Shown here: positions 44,331 to 53,287 of the stretch, piece by piece
Numbering within the stretch: position 1 is the first letter of the stretch
How the letters are laid out: the number at the start of each line of letters is the position of its first letter
Assembly: GCA_964036045.1 (NCBI GenBank)
Contig: OZ038382.1
Span: 137,900,961 to 137,964,960, forward strand
DNA length: 64,000 nt
Source: Eutreptiella sp. 'Long Island Sound 2002'
Taxonomy: Eukaryota > Euglenozoa > Euglenophyceae > Eutreptiales > Eutreptiaceae
Direction of reading: 5' to 3'
Notes under the pieces: generated by a model
The model's database searches: none
Told to the model about the DNA's origin: nothing
What the model saw: the letters and a program-made list of their open reading frames with translations, nothing else
Program-made: the position numbers and the translations under genes

Positions 44331-46343
44331 TCAGTGGATGTCGGTGTGTGTGGCCACGAGTGGCCCCTGTTGATCGCAGTGGTGGTTTGTCAGGATGGCG
44401 TGTGTGTGGTGCGGTAGGAGGAGTTGTAGCTGGGCCCAGATGCCAGTGCCCACGGGGATGGAGACGCCGTGTTGCGCCAGTATCCACCGGGGGCAGGTGT
44501 TGCGGGCCATTTGCGCTTCTTTTATGCGTATGGCTGCCACCTCGCGTACTTCTGGTTGGTGGTTGTGTGTTACCCTGTGTAGGAGGTGTGCTGCGTGTTT
44601 GGCATAGGCCATGTCGACCAGGGCGCCCGTATTGTCTCCGTAGTAGCGCCAGTGGGCCATCATGGCCTCCTTAGGGAAAGACGTGGGCCAGCCTCCGTGT
44701 TGCGCCCATGCCTTCGTCACTTGCTGTCGAGCGTGGCGTAGTGCGTCTTGGGGGCGCGGGAGGTGCAGGGCTTGGTACCCGATGGCCGCGTTGAGCACTG
44801 CTTCCATGAAGTACGCCAGGCCCTGCGTAGACAGGAGGTCCCCCCTGGCAATTTGGGGTAGCCGGGCGAGGCGCTCTTCTAGCTTGCTTGGGAGTGTGAT
44901 GTGGTGGTGCCGCGTGGCCTGTGTGACTCCAAGGTGGACTGTGGTGTCTTCCAGGTGTAGGGGTTCGCCTTTCCGGATGTGGGGGGTGGGGGTCTTGGCG
45001 TCGGCCAGCCCGACCGATTTGCAGGGATGCACTAGGAGCGGGTGGGCGTCCAGGTAGGTTGTGGTGAGTTGGAGAATGGCGGACGCTTGTTCGGCGGTCG
45101 TTGGTAGCCCTGCGTTCTCAGGGTCGCGGTGGCGAGTGGCCGTAGTGAGGAGGTTGTCATCCGCGAAGTTGATGAGGGGGGACCGTAGCGGGTATGGGGC
45201 GTACCCCGGGTATACCCGTGCTAGCTCGAATGCCAGTGGCAGGGTGACGAGGAGGTAGAGGAAGGGGCCTTCGGCGCCTCCCTGGGGGACCCCGCTGTCT
45301 GTGCCGGTCCAGGGGGTGAGGCCCGCGGCCGTGATGACGGCGTAGAGTCGGGTCTGGATGTACCCGGTCATGAAGGATAGGAATGGGAGGCCCATGGCAT
45401 CCCATACCTCCGTGAGGAGCCGGTGTGGGGCGTGGGGGAACGCGCCTTGGACATTGAGGGAGGCGATGATCATCTCGTAGGGGTTCATGTCCAGTGCGGT
45501 GTCCTGGAGGAAGATGGCCTCGTGGGGGGACCTGCTGGCCATGGCTCCCCACATTCTGGCGGGCACGTGGGCGAAGACCGCTGGCGCGATGCGGCCTAGG
45601 ATGAGCGTCCACACCAGCTTGACCTCGGTGGTGGCGCAGACTATGGGCCGCCAGTTCCCCGGCTGCGCCCAGTCCCTCTTTTTGTAGAGGGGGTGGACCA
45701 GGTTGGCCCACTCAGGGGGGATGGGCGTGGCGCCCGTGACGATGTCCCACAGGCGGGCTGCCAGGCGGCGTTTGATGGGCAGGGTGGGACGTTGGTACGC
45801 TTCGGCCGGCAAACCGTCAACGCCGGGCACGACCCCCTTCTTCAGGCGGTCTAGGGCGCGTTGCAGTTCTGAGATGCTGAAGGGGTCGTGTTCGATGGCG
45901 CGCCGCTGTTCCCGGATGAAGACCCTGGGCACATGCTCGCGGATGGTGTTTCTGGTGTGGGGGTCGAGCTCGGGGAGGGCGTCCCCGTGTTGTGCCTGGA
46001 AGCTGTCCAGGACTGCCTGGAGGACGGCGTCGGGGTCATTGGTGAGGCCTCCTTCGGGGATGCGTACTGCGTGGATGGTACGGCGCCCCGTGTCCTCCAG
46101 GATGCGGCTGACGTACCGTAGGGACTTGTACGGCGTGTCGTTTCTGCCGTATCTTTCGCGTTCTTCGGCTGCGGCCGCTATGCGGTGGGCGTGCCATTCC
46201 TGGAGTTGGTGGCGGCGGTTGGTGAGGAGCGCACGGAGGTGGGCGTCCCGGTCTCGTGCCTCCGGTGTGCTGGGGCGTAGCAGGGTGGCGAGTTCCCCTT
46301 TCGTGGTCCAGATGTCATGGACGAGTTGCTGGAGGGTGAGGTC
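44331..46343 (-). CDS. LINE reverse transcriptase, downstream duplicate with Asp-to-Asn change
   Basis: This is the second of two tandem RT copies in transcription order. The frame is open from the duplication junction at 46343 and carries PGVDGLPAEAY, PLYKKRDW, SGVPQGGAEGPFLYLL and FADD (F codon 45165-45167), then runs through the RT thumb to a TGA at 44331. Motif A reads SLNVQGAFP where the upstream copy has SLDVQGAFP. The Asn codon (45453-45455) replaces a metal-binding Asp, which should abolish polymerase activity. It differs in frame from the upstream copy because the duplication is 1,442 bp long. Confidence 0.85.
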   Translation of the reverse strand, partial: DLTLQQLVHDIWTTKGELATLLRPSTPEARDRDAHLRALLTNRRHQLQEWHAHRIAAAAEERERYGRNDTPYKSLRYVSRILEDTGRRTIHAVRIPEGGLTNDPDAVLQAVLDSFQAQHGDALPELDPHTRNTIREHVPRVFIREQRRAIEHDPFSISELQRALDRLKKGVVPGVDGLPAEAYQRPTLPIKRRLAARLWDIVTGATPIPPEWANLVHPLYKKRDWAQPGNWRPIVCATTEVKLVWTLILGRIAPAVFAHVPARMWGAMASRSPHEAIFLQDTALDMNPYEMIIASLNVQGAFPHAPHRLLTEVWDAMGLPFLSFMTGYIQTRLYAVITAAGLTPWTGTDSGVPQGGAEGPFLYLLVTLPLAFELARVYPGYAPYPLRSPLINFADDNLLTTATRHRDPENAGLPTTAEQASAILQLTTTYLDAHPLLVHPCKSVGLADAKTPTPHIRKGEPLHLEDTTVHLGVTQATRHHHITLPSKLEERLARLPQIARGDLLSTQGLAYFMEAVLNAAIGYQALHLPRPQDALRHARQQVTKAWAQHGGWPTSFPKEAMMAHWRYYGDNTGALVDMAYAKHAAHLLHRVTHNHQPEVREVAAIRIKEAQMARNTCPRWILAQHGVSIPVGTGIWAQLQLLLPHHTHAILTNHHCDQQGPLVATHTDIH

Positions 46344-47785
46344 TGGTGGTGCCGCGTGGCCTGTGTGACTCCCAGGTGGACTGTGGTGTCTTCCAGGTGT
46401 AGGGGTTCGCCTTTCCGGATGTGGGGGGTGGGGGTTTTGGCGTCGGCCAGCCCGACCGATTTGCGGGGGTGCACTAGGAGCTGGTGGGCGTCCAGGTAGG
46501 TTGTGGTGAGTTGGAGAATGGCGGACGCTTGTTCGGTGGTCGTTGGTAGCCCTGCGTTCTCAGGGTCGCGGTGGCGAGTGGCCGTAGTGAGGAGGTTGTC
46601 ATCTGCGAAGTTGATGAGGGGTGACCGTAGCGGGTATGGGGCGTACCCCGGGTATACCCCTGCTAGCTCGAATGCCAGTGGCAGGGTGACGAGGAGGTAG
46701 AGGAAGGGGCCTTCGGCGCCTCCCTGGGGGACCCCGCTGTCTGTGCCGGTCCAGGGGGTGAGGCCCGCGGCCGTGATGACGGCGTAGAGTCGGGTCTGGA
46801 TGTACCCGGTCATGAAGGATAGGAATGGGAGGCCCATGGCATCCATAACTTCCGTGAGGAGCCGGTGTGGGGCGTGGGGGAACGCGCCTTGGACATCGAG
46901 GGAGGCGATGATCATCTCGTAGGGGTTCATGTCCAGTGCGGTGTCCTGGAGGAAGATGGCCTCGTGGGGGGACCTGCCGGCCATGGCTCCCCACATGCTG
47001 GCGGGCACGTGGGCGAAGACCGCTGGCGCGATGCGGCCTAGGATGAGCGTCCACACCAGCTTGACCTCGGTGGTGGCGCAGACTATGGGCCGCCAGTTCC
47101 CCGGCTGCGCCCAGTCCCCCTTTTTGTAGAGGGGGTGTACCAGGTTGGCCCACTCAGGGGGGATGGGCGTGGCGCCCGTGACGATGTCCCACAGGCGGGC
47201 TGCCAGGCGGCGTTTGATGGGTAGGGTGAAACGTTGGTACGCTTCGGCCGGCAAACCGTCGACGCCGGGCACGACCCCCTTCTTCAGGCGGTCTAGGGCG
47301 CGTTGCAGTTCTGAGATGCTGAAGGGGTCGTGTTCGATGGCGCGCCGCTGTTCCCGGTTGAAGACCCTGGGCACATGCTCGCGGATGGTGTTTCTGGTGT
47401 GGGGGTCGAGCTCGGGGAGGGCGTCCCCGTGTTGTGCCTGGAAGCTGTCCAGGACTGCCTGGAGGACGGCGTCGGGGTCATTGGTGAGGCCTCCTTTGGG
47501 GATGCGTACCGCGTGGATGGTACGGCGCCCCGTGTCCTCCAGGATGCGGCTGACGTACCGTAGGGACTTGTACGGCGTGTCGTTTCTGCCGTATCTTTCG
47601 CGTTCTTGGGCTGCGGCCGCTATGCGGTGGGCGTGCCATTCCTGGAGTTGGTGGCGGCGGTTGGTGAGGAGCGCACGGAGGTGGGCGTCCCGGTCTCGTG
47701 CCTCCGGTGTGCTGGAGCGTAGCAGGGTGGCGAGTTCCCCTTTCGTGGTCCAGATGTCATGGACGAGTTGCTGGAGGGTGAGGTC
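44902..47785 (-). repeat. 1,442-bp tandem duplication inside the LINE
   Basis: 44902-46343 and 46344-47785 align base for base with only scattered differences. TGGTGGTGC is present at all three borders (44902, 46344, 47786), so the duplication arose at 9-bp microhomology. It covers the linker between endonuclease and RT plus the RT fingers and palm. Confidence 0.95.
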
Positions 47786-48772
47786 TGGTGGTGCTCCCGT
47801 GTGGTTGGTGTCACGCTCCATGCCGCATGCTTGTGCCGCCCGGCGCATGGCGGTGGTGAGTGTCGGTGCACCCGGGCGGCGCAGGATGGCGTGTAGGGCC
47901 CTGTTATACCTGTGCCAGGCGCCGTGGTCGTCCTCGGCCGGAAACTGCAGTGTGGGTGGGAGGGTGTCGTCTGGCAGGGTGGCCGCGGGTGGGGGTAGGT
48001 TGGGGATGATGAGGTCGATGTAGAGGGGCCGGTGGCCCGTGCCTGTGGGTGGGAGGTCCCTGTAGGCTGCTTCGTGGACGCGCACCGTGGTTGGGTCCCC
48101 GTAGCACGTGTCGATGCGGGATGGGTGGGTGCCGGCTTGGTGGGGGTAATGGGAGGGTGTGCCGGTGAGTCTTGCCGTGAGGTCGGTGAGGCCCAGTTGG
48201 TGCATGGCGTCCCGGACAGCTGTGTCGGTGGCTGTGGGTGGGCCGGTGCGGTCGTCGTCGGTGGGGGCGGCGTTTAGGTCGCCTATGATGATGGTGGGTG
48301 CCAGGAGGGAGAGTCGGCGGTACGCCAGGCTCAGGGTGTCCAGGAAGTCCTTGGTCTCCTCCTCGAACAGGACGTGCATGAGTAGCACGTTTAGCTGCCA
48401 TCCGGGCCCCACGCACTCGTACGCCCCGAGGCGACCATCCACTCCGAGGTCGGGGTGGGCATGTACCGTGACCGACGTCTTGTGGTAGAGGGGTACCCCC
48501 CGTTCCCAGTGGGCGTGATATTTGTTCCCCTCCGGGTCCAGGATCGGTGCTGGTTCGGGTTGGTCCGCTCTGCGGAGGGCATGCTCCAGGAACCCCAGGA
48601 GGTCTGCGCCTTGGGGGTGCGGCCCGGGCATGGCTTGCAGTGTGGCGGCCTTGGTGGGGTCGTAGGTGACCGCGGGCTCGTTGAGGATGTTGATGCGGGC
48701 GTGGGCTTCCGCAGGCGCCGGTTTCTGGGTACCGGTAGTTGGGGGGGCGGGCCGTGTCCGGCCCTGGCCCCG
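46178..48772 (-). CDS. LINE APE endonuclease-reverse transcriptase, truncated by duplication
   Basis: ATG at 48631; the frame is open from 48772, right after the ORF2 stop. Numbered from that ATG: APE-type endonuclease with GDLN at 117-120, SRID near 170 and the catalytic-type GHRPLY (His200). RT follows with PGVDGLPAEAY, SLDVQGAFP (Asp579), SGVPQGGAEGPFLYLL and FADD at 675-678. Just after FADD and the following conserved segment the frame crosses the duplication junction at 46344 and ends in about 55 out-of-frame residues. The product would nick target DNA and start reverse transcription, but it lacks the thumb, RNase H and zinc finger in this copy. Confidence 0.88.
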   Translation of the reverse strand, partial: RGQGRTRPAPPTTGTQKPAPAEAHARINILNEPAVTYDPTKAATLQAMPGPHPQGADLLGFLEHALRRADQPEPAPILDPEGNKYHAHWERGVPLYHKTSVTVHAHPDLGVDGRLGAYECVGPGWQLNVLLMHVLFEEETKDFLDTLSLAYRRLSLLAPTIIIGDLNAAPTDDDRTGPPTATDTAVRDAMHQLGLTDLTARLTGTPSHYPHQAGTHPSRIDTCYGDPTTVRVHEAAYRDLPPTGTGHRPLYIDLIIPNLPPPAATLPDDTLPPTLQFPAEDDHGAWHRYNRALHAILRRPGAPTLTTAMRRAAQACGMERDTNHTGAPPDLTLQQLVHDIWTTKGELATLLRSSTPEARDRDAHLRALLTNRRHQLQEWHAHRIAAAAQERERYGRNDTPYKSLRYVSRILEDTGRRTIHAVRIPKGGLTNDPDAVLQAVLDSFQAQHGDALPELDPHTRNTIREHVPRVFNREQRRAIEHDPFSISELQRALDRLKKGVVPGVDGLPAEAYQRFTLPIKRRLAARLWDIVTGATPIPPEWANLVHPLYKKGDWAQPGNWRPIVCATTEVKLVWTLILGRIAPAVFAHVPASMWGAMAGRSPHEAIFLQDTALDMNPYEMIIASLDVQGAFPHAPHRLLTEVMDAMGLPFLSFMTGYIQTRLYAVITAAGLTPWTGTDSGVPQGGAEGPFLYLLVTLPLAFELAGVYPGYAPYPLRSPLINFADDNLLTTATRHRDPENAGLPTTTEQASAILQLTTTYLDAHQLLVHPRKSVGLADAKTPTPHIRKGEPLHLEDTTVHLGVTQATRHHQTSPSSNSSMTSGPRKGNSPPCYAPAHRRHETGTPTSVRSSPTAATNSRNGTPTA

Positions 48773-49870
48773 TCAGGCGTCGAGGAGGTCGATGACGCCC
48801 TGAGCTGCGGGTGCCCTGCGGTTCCGCTTCTGGGGCTGGGGTAGGGCCCATGCATTGTGGACTTCGCCCGTGTACTCGGTGCCGGTGAGGTGCTCCGTGT
48901 CGGGGGTGCACAGCTGCATGGGGACCATCTCACGACCGGCTTGGTCTCGCCAGAGTTCGATGGTGCGCCCCAGCTTCTTGTCGTTCGGGGTGGCCGGGTC
49001 CCACTTGACGTGGATCTTGAACCCCTGGTGGTCCCGGGTGACGAGGTACCGGTGCTTGACCTCCCCTGCGGCCCATATCCACTTGGAGGGGCCCACGGCC
49101 GTGGGGTACTCGAAGGGCAGCTGCACCCGGGTGTTGATGGCGTATTCGGGATACAGGGCAGCGGCTTCCTCTTTGGTCCGGCTCTTCGGCTTGGCCCTTG
49201 GCTTTGGCGCAGGTTTGGCCTGTGTGGGGGCCTTGCGCTTCTGCGCACCTTGGCGGCGCCAGGCAGCGGGTTGTCCCCGTTGGGGAGGTGCGCCCTGGGG
49301 CCGCTGTACGGGTGCGTGGCCCGGTGCAAACACGGGGTGTTCGCGGGCGGCTGGGACGTCGGGCTTGGACGTGGGGACGGGGTCCGTCAGCTGGAACACT
49401 TGCTTGGTCATGAGGCCAAGCACTTCCTCGGCCTCCTGCAGGGCGTCGGGTGGGTCCGTGGGCCAGGTGAGGAGCCCGTGCCCGGTGCCTGCCCCCTGGC
49501 GGCGCATGTGGGCCGTGTAGCGGGTGGCGTGGCGTGTCCACGCTGGGGTGCGTTCCGGGGGGAGGGGGCCTTCTGGCGCCCCCTGCGCCCAGTAGAGGGC
49601 GTAGTGCAGCGCTTCCCAGGCTGCCTCTGGGGCGTGGGGGATGCGTGCGGCGAGTTGCAAGCGGTCTCCTCCGCGTGGTGGGGGCGGGACTTCGCCGTCG
49701 GGGGCGTGTGCCGTTGCCCGTCTGACCTTGCCGTGGTCGTCCCATTCCACCGTCCACCAGGTGTCCCGGTGTTTGAGGATGTGGACCTCCGTGGTGGTCG
49801 GGGGGGCGTCCATGGCGTCCCAGCTGACGAGCTGGATGGGGCGGACCGCAGGGTGGGTCTTCGGGGGTGC
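48773..49870 (-). CDS. ORF2 of the LINE, unknown, basic
   Basis: ATG at 49813 gives 346 codons; the frame is open from the ORF1 stop. The N-terminus (VHILKHRDTWWTVEWDDHGKV) and C-terminus (KWIWAAGEVKHRYLV, FKIHVKWDP) have Trp-rich beta-strand character like small barrel domains (Tudor, chromo or SH3-like). The middle is Pro/Gln/Lys rich (KRKAPTQAKPAPKPRAKPK), suitable for binding nucleic acid. It ends in TGA at 48773-48775, and the endonuclease frame continues without shift. A nucleic-acid chaperone or chromatin-binding role is possible. Not recognised. Confidence 0.6.
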   Translation of the reverse strand, partial: APPKTHPAVRPIQLVSWDAMDAPPTTTEVHILKHRDTWWTVEWDDHGKVRRATAHAPDGEVPPPPRGGDRLQLAARIPHAPEAAWEALHYALYWAQGAPEGPLPPERTPAWTRHATRYTAHMRRQGAGTGHGLLTWPTDPPDALQEAEEVLGLMTKQVFQLTDPVPTSKPDVPAAREHPVFAPGHAPVQRPQGAPPQRGQPAAWRRQGAQKRKAPTQAKPAPKPRAKPKSRTKEEAAALYPEYAINTRVQLPFEYPTAVGPSKWIWAAGEVKHRYLVTRDHQGFKIHVKWDPATPNDKKLGRTIELWRDQAGREMVPMQLCTPDTEHLTGTEYTGEVHNAWALPQPQKRNRRAPAAQGVIDLLDA

Positions 49871-51542
49871 TCACATGTTGAGGATTTGGTGGATGTCCTC
49901 GGCGGTGGGGCCCGTGTCGGGGGCGTCTTGCGCTGCTTGGGCTAGAGGTGGGCAGGGGCGGTCCTCCCAGAGGCGGGATGCGGACGCCGTGGCGTACATG
50001 GCTGCGATCAGGACGTGTTCCGTCAGCCCTTCCACCATGAGGTGGTTTTCCCCCTCCAGGTCTCGGGGGATGGCGGCTTCCGCCTTTAGGGTGAGGAGTG
50101 CGATGGCGCGTTTGGGTCCAGGTGTGGCGTGTGTCGGCTCATCTGGCGGGCGTCCGTCGGATGGGGTGTGGGGGGGGCGCTTCTGGAAGGGGGATGGTCC
50201 CACCGCCAGGTGCTCGACAAGGTGTAGTGGTATGGCGTGGTGGCGGTCCGCTGCGGGCAGGAGGTAGGGGTGTGGGTCCCCGGGTACCGTGCCGAGGTAT
50301 ATGCCCCCCCTGTAGGTAGGGGTGGGCAGGGGTTGCTGCAGAGCGCCTGCGCATGGTAGCGCGCACCGAGGGTTGCAGTGGGTGCATGGGGCTGTTATGG
50401 GGTGCGGTACCGCGTACACGGTGAAGGGCCCTACCGCTCGCTGGATGTGGCGGGGGATGATGTTGCGGAGGTCCGCCACCCGTGCCGTGCGGCCCTCGCC
50501 ATAGTATATCCAGAGCGTGTCCTCCAGTGCCATTTTGGGGCGTAGCTTGCGGGCCAGTAGGTTCAAGGTGCTTTTGTGGGTGGCCTCGGTGACGGTGCCG
50601 AGTCCAGCGTTAATGCGTGGGAGCAGGTGGCCTTGGTGGTGTGCCGCGGCCCGTCTGCGGGCGGTGTGGAGGGCGGTGCTGTCGGCGGGAGGGGGCGCGT
50701 GGTGGGTGGGCCTTTTGCGTGGGGTCGGGGCGACGTGTAGGGGATGCTTGCATGCCGGGCGCGGGTGGTGTTGCGGTGGCTGGAGGCCAGGGTAGGTGGT
50801 GAAGGTGTATACGGTGATGGGGGAGCGCTCATGCGTGGCCTGGAGGTAGTAGTGGTCGCGACCCGTGTTGTGGGTGACGATGATGTTGGGCGTTGGTATG
50901 TCGTAGTGGAGTGCGGTATTGGGGAGTTGTTTGGTGATGCGTGCCGTCGCGTCCCCTGTTTTGGGCGCGGTGTCGTGAAGCACAAGGATGTGGACTGCCC
51001 ACGCATCGTGGGCGGGGAGGTCGAGGTCCGGTAGGGTGGGATGAATGGCGCGTCCCCGGAAGTGTGCGAAAGCTGGGTTGTGGCGTGCCGCCGCTTCCTT
51101 GATGATGGACGGTGCCCACTGGGGTGGCGCCCCAACTTGCTGGGCCATGGCGGCGACGGCGCGGGCAATCGCCGTGAGGTCTGGGCCGATGCCAGGCTGG
51201 TCTGCTGGTGGTTGCAGGCCCCCTTCTGGTGCGGGGTGGTGCCACCATAGGGTGTAGCCCTTTTGTGTGTTATCGTGGGGGGTGTGCACGAGGCCCTGGT
51301 GGTTGGAGATGGCGGTCTTGAGGGCTTCCGCTGCCTCGCGGTGGAGGGTGCGTGTGTAGGCCCAGACTCCGGTGGGGGGGGGCGTCCCGGTGTGGGATTC
51401 GGCCGTGGTGGGGGCCGGCTCGAGGGTGTGACTGGTGAGGGAGGGTCTGTGCAGCCCTTCGTGCAGGGAGGCGCACACGTGTGCCCACCTGTCCGCCCAT
51501 CCCTGTTGGGCGCTTTCTGTGTCTGCTCCTGTGGGCAGTCGC
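49871..51542 (-). CDS. ORF1 of the LINE, 5' end cut off by element B
   Basis: The frame is open right up to the LTR edge at 51542, so the true start lies beyond element B. About 557 codons remain, ending in TGA at 49871-49873; ORF2 follows in the same frame. It has Ala/Pro/His-rich composition with well-formed hydrophobic stretches (AWAVHILVLHDTAP, NLLARKLRPKMALEDTLWIYYGEG). A Cys cluster CX2CX3CX3C (CTHCNPRCALPC, near 50360-50395) may bind zinc. Position before the endonuclease-RT frame suits an RNA-binding ORF1 protein, but no classic coiled coil, RRM or CCHC knuckle is visible. Family not recognised. Confidence 0.6.
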
Positions 51543-53287
51543 TGAAGCCGGTTCAGACCCCCGTGGCCATCTTGGGGTCACTTGGGGTGTGTATCTATGT
51601 GCCGGCAAGCCGCCATTGGCTGATATCATACTCTCCCATCCACCTGAACTAACCCGATGTGATAGTGTGATAGGTTTGGCCATTCCGGCTACGAGCGGCC
51701 ATATTCAGTATCGAGGCGCCGCCAGCGGAAATTTATATATCGGAATATCAGGAATCAACAGGGTTTTATTATCATAATGTTTCCGCAATTTTTCAGCCTT
51801 TCGTTCTGATGGTCAATGTATCGGCGACCGTCAGTTGGCTCGCGATTTTGCGTTAACTGATTGGTTAACTGTTATTTCCAGATGTTTTGGCGGATACTCC
51901 GTTGAAGGGTCAGATTTCATCAGCAAAGGGTTCGTTGCTTCCGCAATTCTCTAACTAAGCACTCGAAATTTTATTCTGAATTTTTCGCGATGTCGAAATC
52001 GGATTTTCGACTTCGACATCGCCGCACTTGATTTGGACTTCTTCGAGTGGTCATACTCTTCTCCCTATGCCCGAATCAGGTTTCCCTTATACTTGCCACC
52101 CATTTGACTTGGAGATATAAGGGAAACAAAAGCGAATCGTGGGACCACTTTGAAGGACCATATCTACGCGCGAGTGTGAGGAAAGAGAATAAGAAAGGTT
52201 GGGTTGCAAACGCCTTGGTCTCAACTTAATTTAGGAAGCATCAAACGCCTTTGGTGTGTACACATGCCCGATATAGCAAGGGATAATGGTCAAGAGGGTA
52301 TAAAGTGATATATAACTCTTGGACCGTGCAACCGAACATTTTATTGTGACCTTCGAGTGTACCGCATGAGTGTTGGGGTTGCATAGCAACTTTCTTTGGG
52401 TTCCTACGTATTTTTAACGTGAAGTTATGTCAATGGAGGGACATGGCATATCATGGTGGGAGCCATATTTTGAGGGTATGTGTTGTATGCATGGTATATG
52501 TTTGATATGCTCACGCCCATGTCATATATCTTCGTGTGGCCGAAGAGATGGAGAGTCACACGTGACAAGGGCTTTGCCCATGTCCCAATTGTGGAATTCA
52601 AAGCGCTAGACCAAGTCTACCGCGTATGTATTGCTCATGGTATGTTTGACAAAGAGATCCATGGGTGCACTCCCATTTTCATGGGGCATGTAGATATTAG
52701 TGGCGAAGGTATCTCCATGCGCCCGATTGGGGATCCAAGTGGGGGAATTGTTAGCAAATGGTTCCAATCATTTGTGTATTGAATCATGAGCGGATATCAT
52801 GGGTGAGCATAGAGATATACTATCATGACAACTTTGTATTTGGTCATATTTTCATGTTTTTGACCTCAATTTTTGCTCATTTTTGCGTTTTGTGTACTTA
52901 CCTGGTCGGCAAACAGCAAGAAGCCTATGGTGAGTCGAACCATGGTATGTTGTTCATATGTTGGCATATGCTTTGGAGTTGAACACCACCATATGCCGGA
53001 TCGCGTACTCCATTTGGCTTGGCGCACGAAGGATCACAAGAATTGGTCTCAAGATCATGGGCGGACTTGGGCAGTGCGTGGCGCGCATATCCGAAGGGGT
53101 TTCGAGGGTAAGGTGGGGATATAGATGGGCATTGGCCTTTGGTCTATATCCTCCATGAATATTAGACTTCGATTCCATGCATGCTTTGAGCCTTTGGATA
53201 TGTGGTAACTTCAATTTTGAGCATATATGTGATATATGGCCAATATGGTGTGAATTGGCAGTTTTTTGGCATGTTATGAGTTCAAGC
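51543..53287 (+). repeat. 5' LTR of element B (at least this far)
   Basis: 51543 matches 62379 and the alignment continues to 53287/64000, so the LTR is at least 1,745 bp and its right end lies somewhere before 54120. A 123-bp segment (52729-52851) is absent from the 3' LTR. Elsewhere only scattered substitutions are seen. Confidence 0.92.
51989..52020 (+). promoter_or_regulatory. conserved LTR hairpin, element B
   Basis: Same 32-base palindromic element as in element A (GATGTCGAA ... TTCGACATC). Also at 62825-62856 in the 3' LTR. It is followed in both families by GCACTTGATTTG and CTTCGAGTGG or TTTCGAGTGG. Confidence 0.6.

Larger units (their letters stand above)
35189..51542 (-). mobile_element. 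very long APE-RT-RNase H LINE, 5' end missing
   Basis: Minus-strand non-LTR retrotransposon. In transcription order: ORF1 (cut by element B at 51542), ORF2, an APE endonuclease-RT frame, a duplicated RT, RNase H and C-terminal zinc finger, then a Cys/His/Pro-rich ORF4, weaker ORF5 and ORF6, a 3' non-coding region, and a tail read as GTAG repeats on the plus strand (35189-35203). At over 16 kb it is well beyond the usual 4-8 kb. Endonuclease plus RNase H places it near the I group or the algal Dualen/RandI type, but the clade cannot be fixed by eye. It is broken by a tandem duplication and a frameshift. Confidence 0.8.

Noticed and set aside
41992-49873. TGA as a general sense codon in this genome
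   Set aside because: Both pol genes (about 1,660 codons each) contain no internal TGA, and element A pol ends in TGA. The in-frame TGAs of the LINE are better explained by decay or local readthrough.
52480-53124. Small plus-strand frames in the LTR of element B
   Set aside because: They overlap in different phases and are broken by the 123-bp difference in the other LTR.
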